This document shows, in pieces, positions 1-8,351 of a stretch of DNA of 64,000 bases. This stretch comes from an uncultured Vicinamibacterales bacterium (GTDB taxonomy: Bacteria; Acidobacteriota; Vicinamibacteria; Vicinamibacterales; UBA8438). The stretch lies in the NCBI GenBank assembly GCA_958295905.1, contig OY282382.1, positions 2,194,001 through 2,258,000 on the forward strand. Direction: 5' to 3'. Position 1 is the first letter of the stretch. Each line of letters begins with the position of its first letter. The notes under the pieces are model-generated. The model worked only from the letters and a program-made list of their open reading frames with translations, ran no database searches and had not been told where the DNA came from. Both the position numbers and the translations under genes were made by a program.

Positions 1-2
1 TC

Positions 3-641
3 GACGTGACCACCGAGGCCTATCCGTACACCGCCAGCGCCAGCCGCATCGAGTCGGCCCTGTTCGACGGCTGGGCGGGCCGGCCCCCCGAAGACCATGC
101 CCGCCTGCAGTGGGTCGAGACCGGCGAGCGCCTGACCGAGGAGACCTTCCGCCGCTACCGCGGGCAGGGCGGCTGGGTCATCACCCACGGCCGGTCGGAG
201 ACCACCAACGAGTGGATCGTCGCCCAGCCCGACGTCATCGCGGCCAGCGACGGCATTCCCTTCAGCCAGGGCCGGTCCCACCCCCGCGGCGCCGGCACGT
301 TCGCCCGCATCCTCGGCCACTACGTGCGCGACCGCGGGGTCCTGCCGCTGATGGACGCCCTGCGCAAGATGACCCTGCTGCCGGCGCAGCGGCTCGAGGG
401 GGTGACTCCTCAGATGGCGCGGAAGGGCCGCGTCCAGGTCGGCGCCGACGCCGACCTCACCCTGTTCGACCCCGGCACGGTCATCGACCGGGCCACCTAC
501 GACTCGCCGGACCGCTACTCCGAGGGCATCCGGCACGTCCTCGTCGGCGGCACGTTCGTCGTCCGGGACGGGGAGCTCCTGGAGGGGGTCTTTCCGGGGC
601 GGGCGATTCGGGGGGCGGTGTCGCCGGAATCCGCACCGTAG
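3..641 (+). CDS. N-acyl-D-amino-acid deacylase (D-aminoacylase), C-terminal part
   Basis: The frame is open to the left edge, so the gene is cut by the window and only about 213 residues remain. The visible part matches the C-terminal third of amidohydrolase-superfamily D-aminoacylases: a segment around SDGIPFSQGRSHPRGAGTF, a helix with ALRKMTLLPAQRL, then the closing beta-sandwich with GADADLTLFDP and VLVGGTFVVRDG. The family hydrolyses N-acylated D-amino acids using a zinc site whose main ligands lie upstream of the window. The family call is firm from these motifs; substrate is inferred only from the family. Confidence 0.85.
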   Translation, partial: DVTTEAYPYTASASRIESALFDGWAGRPPEDHARLQWVETGERLTEETFRRYRGQGGWVITHGRSETTNEWIVAQPDVIAASDGIPFSQGRSHPRGAGTFARILGHYVRDRGVLPLMDALRKMTLLPAQRLEGVTPQMARKGRVQVGADADLTLFDPGTVIDRATYDSPDRYSEGIRHVLVGGTFVVRDGELLEGVFPGRAIRGAVSPESAP

Positions 642-686
642 CGCGGCCCCGCGGTTCGGCGGCCGCGTGCGGACGGCGCAATCCGG

Positions 687-1925
687 TCATGGGCTTCGCG
701 CCGGTCGGGCGGTGTCCGGCTCCGTGTGGCCGCGCGCCGCCCCCACCTCGGGCGCCAGCAGCGCCGCCAGCCGGGCGCCGGCGGCCACCGCGTCCGCGGC
801 GCCGATCTCCAGCAGCCGCTGGATGTAGTCGGGTTGGAACATCAGCAGGCTGAGGAGGTCGGGGCTCGTCGTCTCGCGCGAGCCGAGACCGCGGGTGAGG
901 TACCGGAAGGCCCGCGGGAGCTGCGGCTCGAACTTGAGGGACAGCCGGCCGAGGTCCTCGGACGGGCGGATGACGACGAGCTCGACGTGATGCAGGCCCT
1001 GCCGGCGGTCGGGGGGCAGGAAGCGGATCAGCGAGTTCAGCCGCTGCAGCGCCAGGCCGTCGTGGTCGAGGTCGTCGAGGAACATCGCGTTCAGCAACTG
1101 GCCGCCGATTTGCGCGGGCGGCGGGTAGTGGTGGATGACGGGCCGGCTCGCCTCCCGGGTGATGGCCCGGTGGCGGTTCGAGACGGCGAGGATGCGCCGC
1201 GCGCCGAGGTGGACGGGGGCCGAGCACGGGGCCATCATCCGGATGCCGCCGTCGCCGTACCAGCCGTCGTCGAGCCGGACGGCGGGGAAGAACAGGGGCA
1301 GGGCGGCCGAGGCCATGACGTGCTCGACGGTGATCGCGGCGCGGCGGGCGCGCCGGTAGGGGCGGTTCCAGTCCACGGGGTCCGCCCCCTGCACCCATAT
1401 CACCGACTGCCCGGTGCTGTAGCTGCTGGTGGAGATGGCCAGCGCCCGCAGCCGGCCGGCCGCGAGGTTGCGGGCGATGCCGGCGATCTCGCCGTTGTGG
1501 TTCGGTCTCAGCCGCTGGTGCAGGGAAGCACGGAGGGGCGCGGTGTCGAGCAGTCCCCGCACCTGCGGGGCGAACGTGGCGCCGCCCGAGAGCAGCCGGA
1601 CGCCCCAGCGCGCGACGAGGCCGGCGAGAGAACGGCTGTCGACCCGGAACACCCGGTCGACCCGCTGGCGCCGCCAGTGCTCGACGAGATCGCGGATCGC
1701 GCCGGCCAGCGATCCATCCCGCGCGGCGAGCCAGGTCGCGTTGATGGCGCCGGCCGACGTGCCCACGAGGATGGGGAACCGCGCCGTCGGGTGGCGCCGG
1801 ATCAGCTCTCCCAGGAATCCGACCTGGTAGGCGGCGCGGGCGCCCCCGCCGACGAGGACGAGGGCCAGATCGTCCCTGGCCGGCGAAGGCGTGTCCGGCG
1901 CGCCGGACGGGGAAAATGCATCCAC
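687..1925 (-). CDS. Patatin-like phospholipase
   Basis: A 412-residue protein with the patatin hydrolase signature. The oxyanion loop LVLVGGGARAAYQVGF is at about residues 26-41, the nucleophile elbow GTSAG has its serine at residue 57, and the catalytic aspartate lies in the DGG segment of DDGWYGDGGIRMM. Patatins are Ser-Asp acyl hydrolases acting on phospholipids or other lipids. No signal peptide is obvious, so it is probably cytosolic or membrane-peripheral. The C-terminal 150 residues are helical and could dock to membranes. It stands alone between convergent and divergent neighbours. The exact substrate is not readable from the sequence. Confidence 0.88.
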   Translation of the reverse strand: MDAFSPSGAPDTPSPARDDLALVLVGGGARAAYQVGFLGELIRRHPTARFPILVGTSAGAINATWLAARDGSLAGAIRDLVEHWRRQRVDRVFRVDSRSLAGLVARWGVRLLSGGATFAPQVRGLLDTAPLRASLHQRLRPNHNGEIAGIARNLAAGRLRALAISTSSYSTGQSVIWVQGADPVDWNRPYRRARRAAITVEHVMASAALPLFFPAVRLDDGWYGDGGIRMMAPCSAPVHLGARRILAVSNRHRAITREASRPVIHHYPPPAQIGGQLLNAMFLDDLDHDGLALQRLNSLIRFLPPDRRQGLHHVELVVIRPSEDLGRLSLKFEPQLPRAFRYLTRGLGSRETTSPDLLSLLMFQPDYIQRLLEIGAADAVAAGARLAALLAPEVGAARGHTEPDTARPARSP

Positions 1926-2085
1926 GAGATGACCGGCGGGTTTGGTTGGGGGCGGCGCCGCCGCCGCGCGGCGACGGCCCGGTCGGTGGACCGTCGCTGA
2001 AGGATCCTACCGCCGGCCCGGTGGCGGAGACCGGAAATCGCCCAACCAACCCTCCAGGAGTCCGCGCCGTTTTACGGCGCAGACT

Positions 2086-4275
2086 CTAGCGCGCCAGCGG
2101 GCCGGGGCGAATCTGGAACTTCACCAGGTTGCCCTGCGAGCCCTTGCCGCCCTCCGAGTGCCAGACCGCGTTGGTGCCGTAGTCGGCCCACACCGCCCGG
2201 CCCTTCCATCCGGCGTCGGGATCGTCGATGCGGCCGTCCATGCCCCGCGAGTAGAACCCCATCGGATACGGCACCCGCAGGACGACGAACTCCTCCTCGT
2301 CGGGGAGGAACGCGAGCAGCGAGTCGGACGTGCTGCCGGTGGCGATGGGCACGTCGGGACCGAGCCCCAGCGTGTCGTGCTGGTCGACCCAGTTGTAATA
2401 GTGGAAGTCGGCGCTGCCGTGGCTGTCCACTCCCTTCATCTGCGGCCCCGGGGTCGCGTGCAGGGTCCAGCCCTGGGGGCAGTGCTGCCCGGTGGCGGTG
2501 GCGCCGTTCAGGACGCCGCACCGGCTGCGGTCGAAGCTCGCGAGGTGCCCGCTGCCCGACAGGGCGGTCCACACGACGCCGTTGGTGGTGATGTCGATGC
2601 CCCGCGGCGAGAATCCCTGGATGGGGGCTTCGGGGTTCTCGAACGGCGGCTGGTAGTACTCCGCGACGCACGTCTCGGGCGGATTCTCCCCGAGGGCCAG
2701 GCGCACGATCTGCCCCGGCACCCCGCCCGAGGCGGCCCACACGACGCTGTCCGCGGTCGGGTCCGGGACGATGCCGTACCATCCGCCGCCCATCTCCTTG
2801 TCCAGGGCCGGGTCGAGGTCGCCGCCGCGCCCGACCCACTCGGTGATGCGGCCGTCCCCGTTGGTGTCCACGATAATCGGGCACCACCCCTGCGCGGCCT
2901 GCGCGTCGCCGGTTTCCTCGTAGACCTCGACGTCGAGCCAGCCGATGACCGGACCGACCGAGCTGAGGTACAGGCGCTCGCCGTCCTCGTAGCCGAACTG
3001 CAGGTGGTGGGTGTTGAAGCAGGTGTCGATGAGTTCGACGTGCTCGTTCGCCGGATCGTAGTAGGCGACGTGGCGCGCCGCGCGGTTCAGCGGATAGTGC
3101 TGCGCGTAGGGGTTGTCCGAGCCTTCCCGGCACCACGCGGGATTGCCGGGACCGCGAATCTGGTGGGTCATCCACACCCGTCCCTGTCCGTCCATCATCG
3201 GGTTGTGGGGATTGCCGGGGTTGTTCCAGATCAGCTCGTCGCCCCAGTAGATCGACGGCTCGAGGTTCTCTTGGTCGATGTAGGACCGGAAGTCGCCCTC
3301 GCCGGGGGTGTCGCGCACCGGCAGGGCCACCTCCCGCGCCTCGTGGGTGCGCGGGTCGACCCACACCAGCTTGTCGTTGGCGAACTCCACGCCGTAGACG
3401 GGGCCGCTGGCGTTCACCCGGGGGTCGCGCTTGTCGGTCGCGACCTCGTCGTGGATGTACCCGGTCTCGCCACCCCACTCCCACAGGGTCAGCACGACGT
3501 TGCGCTCGCGCCCCTGCGGGCGCGGCGGCGCCGGGGGTACCTCGCCGGCCATGATCCGGTCGGTCCAGTCCGCGTACATCGCGATGGCGCGCTCCGCCCC
3601 GAAGCGGCGCAGCCCGCCGTTCATCAGGGCGCCGCGCTGGCCGGCCCGCACCCGGTGGGCCCACGCCGCCTCCGTCGAGTCGAAGTCGCCGGGGTTCAGG
3701 ATCTCCCGGGTCGCCGCGTTCCCGAGCTGGTGGCAGAGCTGGCAGCCCTGCTTCAGGCCGTCGATCCAGGCCGCCTGGTGCCGCATGCCCGGCGAGATGC
3801 CGTTGCCGGCGTCGCCGGTGCCGGGGAACTCGTCCTCGGCCGGCACCTCCACCAGCGAGTACCAGTAGTTGGCGGGATAGACCTGCGCCGCCTCGCGCGG
3901 GTTCGCGGCGGGCGCCGCGGCGAGGTCGAGCGGCATGCCCGGCCGCCCCGAGACCGGCTCCGAGTCCCGGAGGCCGTAGCCGCGGACCCAGATCTCGTAG
4001 CCGGCGTCGGGCAGATCGGGCAGCACGTAGCGTCCGTCGTCATCGGTGACCACGATCTTGCGGAACCGCGTGTCGAAGTCGTCGGTCTCGGCGATCACCC
4101 AGACCCCCGCCTCGGGGCCGTTCCGACTCCGCACCACCCCGCCGATGTCGTCCGCGTCGAGGGGAGGCGGGGCGGTCGCCGCGATACCGAACCACAGCGT
4201 CGTGGTGACCATGATGACCAGCGCGGCCATGAACGCCGGCATTCCCCCGGTATCGCGTATCAGTTGCGTTCGCAT
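2086..4275 (-). CDS. Secreted carboxypeptidase-regulatory-like / beta-propeller protein with one CxxCH heme motif
   Basis: The start is placed at MRTQLIRDTGG (4275) because a hydrophobic signal segment, MAALVIMVTTTLWFGIA, follows; the open frame upstream only crosses a repeat. A carboxypeptidase-regulatory-like (CNA-B type) domain covers about residues 45-100, with DDDGRYVLPDLP. Next comes a linker with a single heme-binding CQLCH at about residue 178. The rest, to residue 729, is rich in W and G repeats like a streptogramin-lyase-type beta-propeller. It is probably periplasmic or surface bound. Large secreted proteins of this kind are common in Acidobacteriota. No enzyme activity can be assigned; an electron-transfer role is possible because of the heme site. 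Confidence 0.7.
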   Translation of the reverse strand: MRTQLIRDTGGMPAFMAALVIMVTTTLWFGIAATAPPPLDADDIGGVVRSRNGPEAGVWVIAETDDFDTRFRKIVVTDDDGRYVLPDLPDAGYEIWVRGYGLRDSEPVSGRPGMPLDLAAAPAANPREAAQVYPANYWYSLVEVPAEDEFPGTGDAGNGISPGMRHQAAWIDGLKQGCQLCHQLGNAATREILNPGDFDSTEAAWAHRVRAGQRGALMNGGLRRFGAERAIAMYADWTDRIMAGEVPPAPPRPQGRERNVVLTLWEWGGETGYIHDEVATDKRDPRVNASGPVYGVEFANDKLVWVDPRTHEAREVALPVRDTPGEGDFRSYIDQENLEPSIYWGDELIWNNPGNPHNPMMDGQGRVWMTHQIRGPGNPAWCREGSDNPYAQHYPLNRAARHVAYYDPANEHVELIDTCFNTHHLQFGYEDGERLYLSSVGPVIGWLDVEVYEETGDAQAAQGWCPIIVDTNGDGRITEWVGRGGDLDPALDKEMGGGWYGIVPDPTADSVVWAASGGVPGQIVRLALGENPPETCVAEYYQPPFENPEAPIQGFSPRGIDITTNGVVWTALSGSGHLASFDRSRCGVLNGATATGQHCPQGWTLHATPGPQMKGVDSHGSADFHYYNWVDQHDTLGLGPDVPIATGSTSDSLLAFLPDEEEFVVLRVPYPMGFYSRGMDGRIDDPDAGWKGRAVWADYGTNAVWHSEGGKGSQGNLVKFQIRPGPLAR

Positions 4276-4721
4276 CGTCTCGTCCCCCGTTGGTCGCCGT
4301 TCGGAAACCGCGTCCCGCGCTGGGGCCCCGTCCGGGCTTGTCCTGACTTGTAGCACGTCCGCGATTTCGATGCCAGCGGCGCCGGTGGGCCGGCCAGGGG
4401 CATCCCACGCTGCCCGCGCGTGACGGCCCGCCCCCGATTCGAGGGGTCGCCACCGTCTTGCCGGCCGGCCGGCGCCGCGTGAGACCCACGATGCCGCCCG
4501 TCCAGAGCCCCAAAACCCGCCACGATGCTGCCTGCGCACGGCGGTGGCGGAGCGTGGGATGGTCCTGGTGGGCCGGCGGCGCGGTCCGAGCCACTCATTC
4601 TCCGCCGCGGGCGCCGCCGAATGGACCCTCCCGGGGGCAAGGGCCGAGCCGGAGATGGATGACCGGCATCGCCGTCATGCGATAGATTGAAGTGTACTGA
4701 ATGCCGTGGAGGGGAGGCTCA
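4276..4721. other. Intergenic region with a complete 175-bp repeat element
   Basis: No gene is seen. The central part is the family A repeat described separately. The remaining 150 bases before the Hsp70-type island are less GC-rich. A purine-rich GGAGGGGAGG at 4708-4717 is an excellent Shine-Dalgarno for the GTG at 4722, which decides that start over the ATG at 4701. Confidence 0.6.
4394..4568 (-). mobile_element. 175-bp MITE-like repeat, family A copy 1
   Basis: The ends are imperfect inverted repeats: CCAGGGGCATCCCACGCT on the left and the complement of CCAGGACCATCCCACGCT on the right. An 8-base direct repeat, TGGGCCGG, sits immediately outside both ends (4386-4393 and 4569-4576), as expected for a target-site duplication. 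Three other copies of exactly the same length occur at 21024, 55587 and 58905. It encodes no transposase, so it would be mobilised in trans. Confidence 0.85.
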
Positions 4722-6200
4722 GTGGTCACATCTTCAGAATTGCTGTCCCGGTTCGCCGACGCCGGGGATACGTCGGCCCGGCGCGCGGCCCTCATCGATC
4801 TCATCAAGGCCAAGCAACTTCACAAGGTCGTGGGCACCGATTCTCTGCGGCGCGGGCTCGAGCGGCTTGCCGGTTCGGCGCGGGACGATGGTGAAGAGAT
4901 GGACCGTCTGCTCGCGGTGGCCACGTTGCAGCGTGCCGCCGCCTCGGCGCCGCCCATCAGGGAGGTCGTCAGGGCGCTGATGAGAGACGCCGTCACCCGA
5001 CCGCTGTCGGATCTGCACGAACTGCCTGACGTCGAGGATCGCCTGTACGCGGCAAAGTCGTGGCGTGTCGTGCCTTCCGCCTGGAGTCTCGACGTGCTCG
5101 CAACGGCCGCGGCGCTCGAGGAATCGGGTGAAGCCGCACGGAGAGAGTGTATCGAGGGTCTCGTCGAACTCGCCGGCGATGTCTCGGAGGCGATTTCGGC
5201 TCTGAGGAAGGCTCTCTTGGCCGTGAGGTTCGACACGAAGAAGCCCGGCAACAGTCTGGGACGTCGGTTGACTCGTGTGCTCGGTGCGTTGACGGCGGTG
5301 CTGGCAGGCACTGATGGGCCGGTCGGTGAGAACGCGGGACGGGCGATGAGCGAACTCCTGGATCGAGGATTTCGCGTTGTCGGGACGCCGGAATCGGCAG
5401 CGGTGCGGTTAGCGGTGGTGGAACACGTGGCCGTGCTGACGCATGCGATCGTCCGGGTCGATTTCTCACACGCGGACAGGGACAAGACGTACGAGGCGTT
5501 GTCCGTCGTGCGGGAGTGGTTTGCCGCGCATGAGTGGCAAGAGATCTGCGAGTCGTCGAAGGCGATCTCGCGCGTCAGCCAGGACGTGCAAAAGTCGCTC
5601 CTGTCCCTGGCGCGGCGCGGCGTGACCGACAACCGTCTCCGGCACGCGCTGGCGACCGCGGCGGGCTCGCGTGGGAAGGCGGACACGATCTGCAGGAGGA
5701 TGGCGATCGCGCATCCCGGGATCCCCGATGACGTCCGGGATTGGCTGGCCGGCGTGTCGAAGCGCACATCGATAGCCAGCGCGGTCGAGAGCCAGGAGCG
5801 CTCCATCGATGAAGTGCTCGCCGAACTGCACATCGCGATGACGCGGCTCACGCGGGCCGCGGACCGGGTGCGGTCGGACGTGTTGCCGGAGGTCTCCATC
5901 GTGCTGCCGCAGCAGGAGCGGGCGTTGTCGCGGTTGGCCGGGCTGGTGGAGGCCATGGCCAACAAGCTGAGTCTGGCCGTGAAATGGCGGTCCTTGCGTC
6001 TACGCGGGACAGCGGGTGAGGAAGTCGAGTACTCACCGGTGGAACACCGGCTCGACGCCGGCGTACGCAGCCGGCACGTGCGCCTGCTGACCCCCGTGGT
6101 GGAGCGCGTCAGCGAGGACGGCGTGCCGCGGATCGTGCTGAGGGCGGCCGTCGAGCCGGTCGGCAATCGGCCGGCGCCGGCGGTTGGGGCGTCGGCCTGA
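4722..6200 (+). CDS. Helical protein with GrpE-like C-terminal domain (partner of the Hsp70-like gene)
   Basis: A 492-residue protein, starting at the GTG preceded by GGAGGGGAGG. About residues 1-360 are alpha-helical with no family I recognise, perhaps a HEAT/ARM-like solenoid. A likely coiled coil follows (about 365-430, around IDEVLAELHIAMTRLTRAAD). The last 70 residues resemble the beta-wing head of GrpE nucleotide exchange factors: GEEVEYSPVEHRLDA, then a PV segment and IVLRAAVEPV, compared with GrpE V-x-x-DP-x-x-H and IRAAMV. The next gene, 74 bases on, is Hsp70-like, which supports a nucleotide-exchange role. The GrpE assignment is by motif only. Codon use is less GC-rich than flanking genes, suggesting acquisition. 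Confidence 0.6.
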   Translation: MVTSSELLSRFADAGDTSARRAALIDLIKAKQLHKVVGTDSLRRGLERLAGSARDDGEEMDRLLAVATLQRAAASAPPIREVVRALMRDAVTRPLSDLHELPDVEDRLYAAKSWRVVPSAWSLDVLATAAALEESGEAARRECIEGLVELAGDVSEAISALRKALLAVRFDTKKPGNSLGRRLTRVLGALTAVLAGTDGPVGENAGRAMSELLDRGFRVVGTPESAAVRLAVVEHVAVLTHAIVRVDFSHADRDKTYEALSVVREWFAAHEWQEICESSKAISRVSQDVQKSLLSLARRGVTDNRLRHALATAAGSRGKADTICRRMAIAHPGIPDDVRDWLAGVSKRTSIASAVESQERSIDEVLAELHIAMTRLTRAADRVRSDVLPEVSIVLPQQERALSRLAGLVEAMANKLSLAVKWRSLRLRGTAGEEVEYSPVEHRLDAGVRSRHVRLLTPVVERVSEDGVPRIVLRAAVEPVGNRPAPAVGASA

Positions 6201-6274
6201 TGGCCTTGGATGGTGTCCAGACCAACCAGGGGAGTCGTCCATAGTCCGGCATCGCTCTATATCTCGAGGAACTG

Positions 6275-8035
6275 ATGACCGACGCGTCGCCGACCGACCG
6301 CCTGACACGAGATGCAGCGCTGCTGTTGCTGAAGAACCTGCTCGCCCGACTTGATGCCGACGCCGCAGTTGACCGGCCGCAGTTCCGTGGCGTGGTGTCC
6401 GATGCCGAACGCGGGGCGTTGCGGGTGCTGCTCGGCGACGTCGGGGCCTCTCCGCCCAGCCCGCCGACCCCGCCGGTTGGGCCGGAGCCGCCCGAGCCGG
6501 CGGAACCGCCGGAAGAGGACGCTGCGAAAACGCCGTCGTCGCCCGTCGAATTGAACCTCGACGCCCTGCGTCCCGACGTCTCACCGCCGCCGGAGTGGGT
6601 GCTCTGCCTCGATTTCGGTACCGCGAAGTCGAAGGCGTTCGCCGCCACCGACGACGACGAGGATCCGGAGCTCGAACCGTTGCCGATAGGCGAAGACGAC
6701 GAGGATCTCGACGGATCCGTGTACGAGGTCAGTTCGTGTGTCTGGATCGACGATGACGGTCGGCTGTTCGTGGGGTCAGAAGCGGTCAAACGAGGAATGA
6801 ACTACGGCGGCGAGTCTCGCCGGCCCCTTGATTCGCTCAAGCAGGAAATCAGTCAGGTGGATGAGAACGACGGCTTGGCGGAGCTGGCCCGAAAACTCCC
6901 CGATGACGTGGATCCGACCTCCACGCTGACCTATGCCGACGCCATCACCATCTACTTGGCGTACCTCACGGATTTGGCGACGACGGCGGTCGCACGGCGC
7001 GTCAAGACGCTGTACGTGCGCCGCCGATTCACCGTGCCGTGTTGGAAACCGACGCAGCGCCGCTGGGCAGCCGAGCTGCTGGGGAGGAGTCTGCTGCGCG
7101 CGCAGTTGCTGGCGGATACCTTTCGCGACCGTTGGCGGGAGGGCATTCCCGTCGAACAGGTCGCGTGCGCGGTGCGGGCTGCGGCTGCGCACGACGACAA
7201 GTTGACGCGGCTGGCGGCGACCGAGCCGGACGATGAGACCCACTGGTCCCGCGGCAGCCTCGAAGCGCTGGCGGCGGCTTCCGCGCGGGTCTGGAGAGAT
7301 AGTTCTGAGCGGGACCTCATGCTCGTGGTTGATGTCGGTGCCGGGACGACCGACTTGTCGTTGTTCTGGGTCGTGCATCATGCAGGATTTCATCGCGCGT
7401 TTCCAATCGAGAACGGGGACTCGGGAATCCGGCAGGCGGGAGATACGCTCGACCGATTGCTGGTCGAAGCGCTGCTGCGGAAGGCAGGTCTCGGCGTTGA
7501 CGAGACCGGAGCGCGCGCGCGCCGCGGCCTGCGTCGCAAGGGGGTGCGTCAGATGAAAGAGAGGCTGTTCGCGGTGGGCAGCCTCACGGAGACCCTGGTG
7601 AACGACGCGGAGGTCACTCTGAGCCGGAAGGAGTTCATCGAATCGAAGGGCGTCAGGAATTTCGAGGAGCTGATTGCCGGCACGATCCAGCGGCTTCTGG
7701 ATGGTGTCCACGAGAGCTGGGGAAAGGCGGCGGCCGAGAAGGGCGTTACGCTGGTCCTGACCGGCGGGGGCTGTGACCTTCCGATGATCACGGCTCTCAA
7801 GGACCGGCCGTGGCGGCTCCGCGGGCGCGAGATCCCCTTTCGAGTAGCGCAGCGCGTGCCGAGGCGCTTGGAGGACCAGTTCGATGCGCCGTTCATCCAG
7901 GTGTATCCCAGACTGGCGGTGGCCATGGGCGGAGCCCTGAACACGCGGCTCGACGAGAGGACGGCATTGCGCGATTGGCTGGGCGGCGAGCGCCCACCGG
8001 GGGGGTTGGAGAGTTCCGCGACGAAGGGCGTTTGA
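6275..8035 (+). CDS. Hsp70-like ATPase lacking a substrate-binding domain
   Basis: A 586-residue actin-fold ATPase. The N-terminal 100 residues are a helical piece plus a Pro/Glu-rich linker. The phosphate-1 loop [14 protein letters not shown] is at about residues 109-122, phosphate-2 [16 protein letters not shown] at about 350-365, and the adenosine motif [12 protein letters not shown] near 493. The protein ends about 90 residues later, so the beta-sandwich peptide-binding domain and lid of DnaK are missing. GAGGAACTG before the ATG at 6275 serves as ribosome-binding site. It forms an operon with the GrpE-like gene upstream. Its family position is clear; its client and process are unknown, with a regulatory or defence role plausible. 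Confidence 0.8.
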   Translation: MTDASPTDRLTRDAALLLLKNLLARLDADAAVDRPQFRGVVSDAERGALRVLLGDVGASPPSPPTPPVGPEPPEPAEPPEEDAAKTPSSPVELNLDALRPDVSPPPEWVLCLDFGTAKSKAFAATDDDEDPELEPLPIGEDDEDLDGSVYEVSSCVWIDDDGRLFVGSEAVKRGMNYGGESRRPLDSLKQEISQVDENDGLAELARKLPDDVDPTSTLTYADAITIYLAYLTDLATTAVARRVKTLYVRRRFTVPCWKPTQRRWAAELLGRSLLRAQLLADTFRDRWREGIPVEQVACAVRAAAAHDDKLTRLAATEPDDETHWSRGSLEALAAASARVWRDSSERDLMLVVDVGAGTTDLSLFWVVHHAGFHRAFPIENGDSGIRQAGDTLDRLLVEALLRKAGLGVDETGARARRGLRRKGVRQMKERLFAVGSLTETLVNDAEVTLSRKEFIESKGVRNFEELIAGTIQRLLDGVHESWGKAAAEKGVTLVLTGGGCDLPMITALKDRPWRLRGREIPFRVAQRVPRRLEDQFDAPFIQVYPRLAVAMGGALNTRLDERTALRDWLGGERPPGGLESSATKGV

Positions 8036-8040
8036 CTCGC

Positions 8041-8291
8041 CGCGGTTGAGTCTGCCCGAAGCCCTCCGGGCGGGCGGGACGGCGACCCTTGGCTCGTAGC
8101 GCCTGGAGCTTCAGCACCGCCTCGGCGCCAAACCAAAGGCGCCGGCGGGCGCCGGTCAACTCCATCCGGTCGCGGACCAGGTACCGGCACGCCCCTTCGA
8201 TGCCCCCGGTGGCGATGGGATACCCGCCGCGAGGTAGCGGTCGTCGTGCAGATACGGCGCGTATTTCAGCAGTGTAGTGGAAGAGCCGCAC
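8041..8291 (-). pseudogene. ISKra4-type transposase remnant
   Basis: The minus-strand translation contains [20 protein letters not shown] followed by [20 protein letters not shown] and ALRAKG. This is the conserved C-terminal block of ISKra4-family transposases (the catalytic Glu lies in IEGACR). There is no upstream DDE part, and the frame loses similarity after ALRAKG, so this is a fossil. It sits directly downstream of the Hsp70-like gene and marks the island's right side. Confidence 0.75.
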
Positions 8292-8351
8292 CCAATGGCG
8301 GGGGATCGCGCGTAGGGCGGGGCGCGGGGGTGGCGCGCCAGGGCGGCGCGG

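Noticed and set aside
1942-4353. An 803-codon plus-strand open frame
   Set aside because: Antisense shadow of the heme/propeller protein; valine/arginine-rich with no domain.
4394-4568. Coding frames within the family A repeat (for example CGIVGLTRRRPVGKTVATP)
   Set aside because: The frame is open in all copies but has no start in a fixed place or ribosome-binding site, and the inverted ends and target duplications explain the element.
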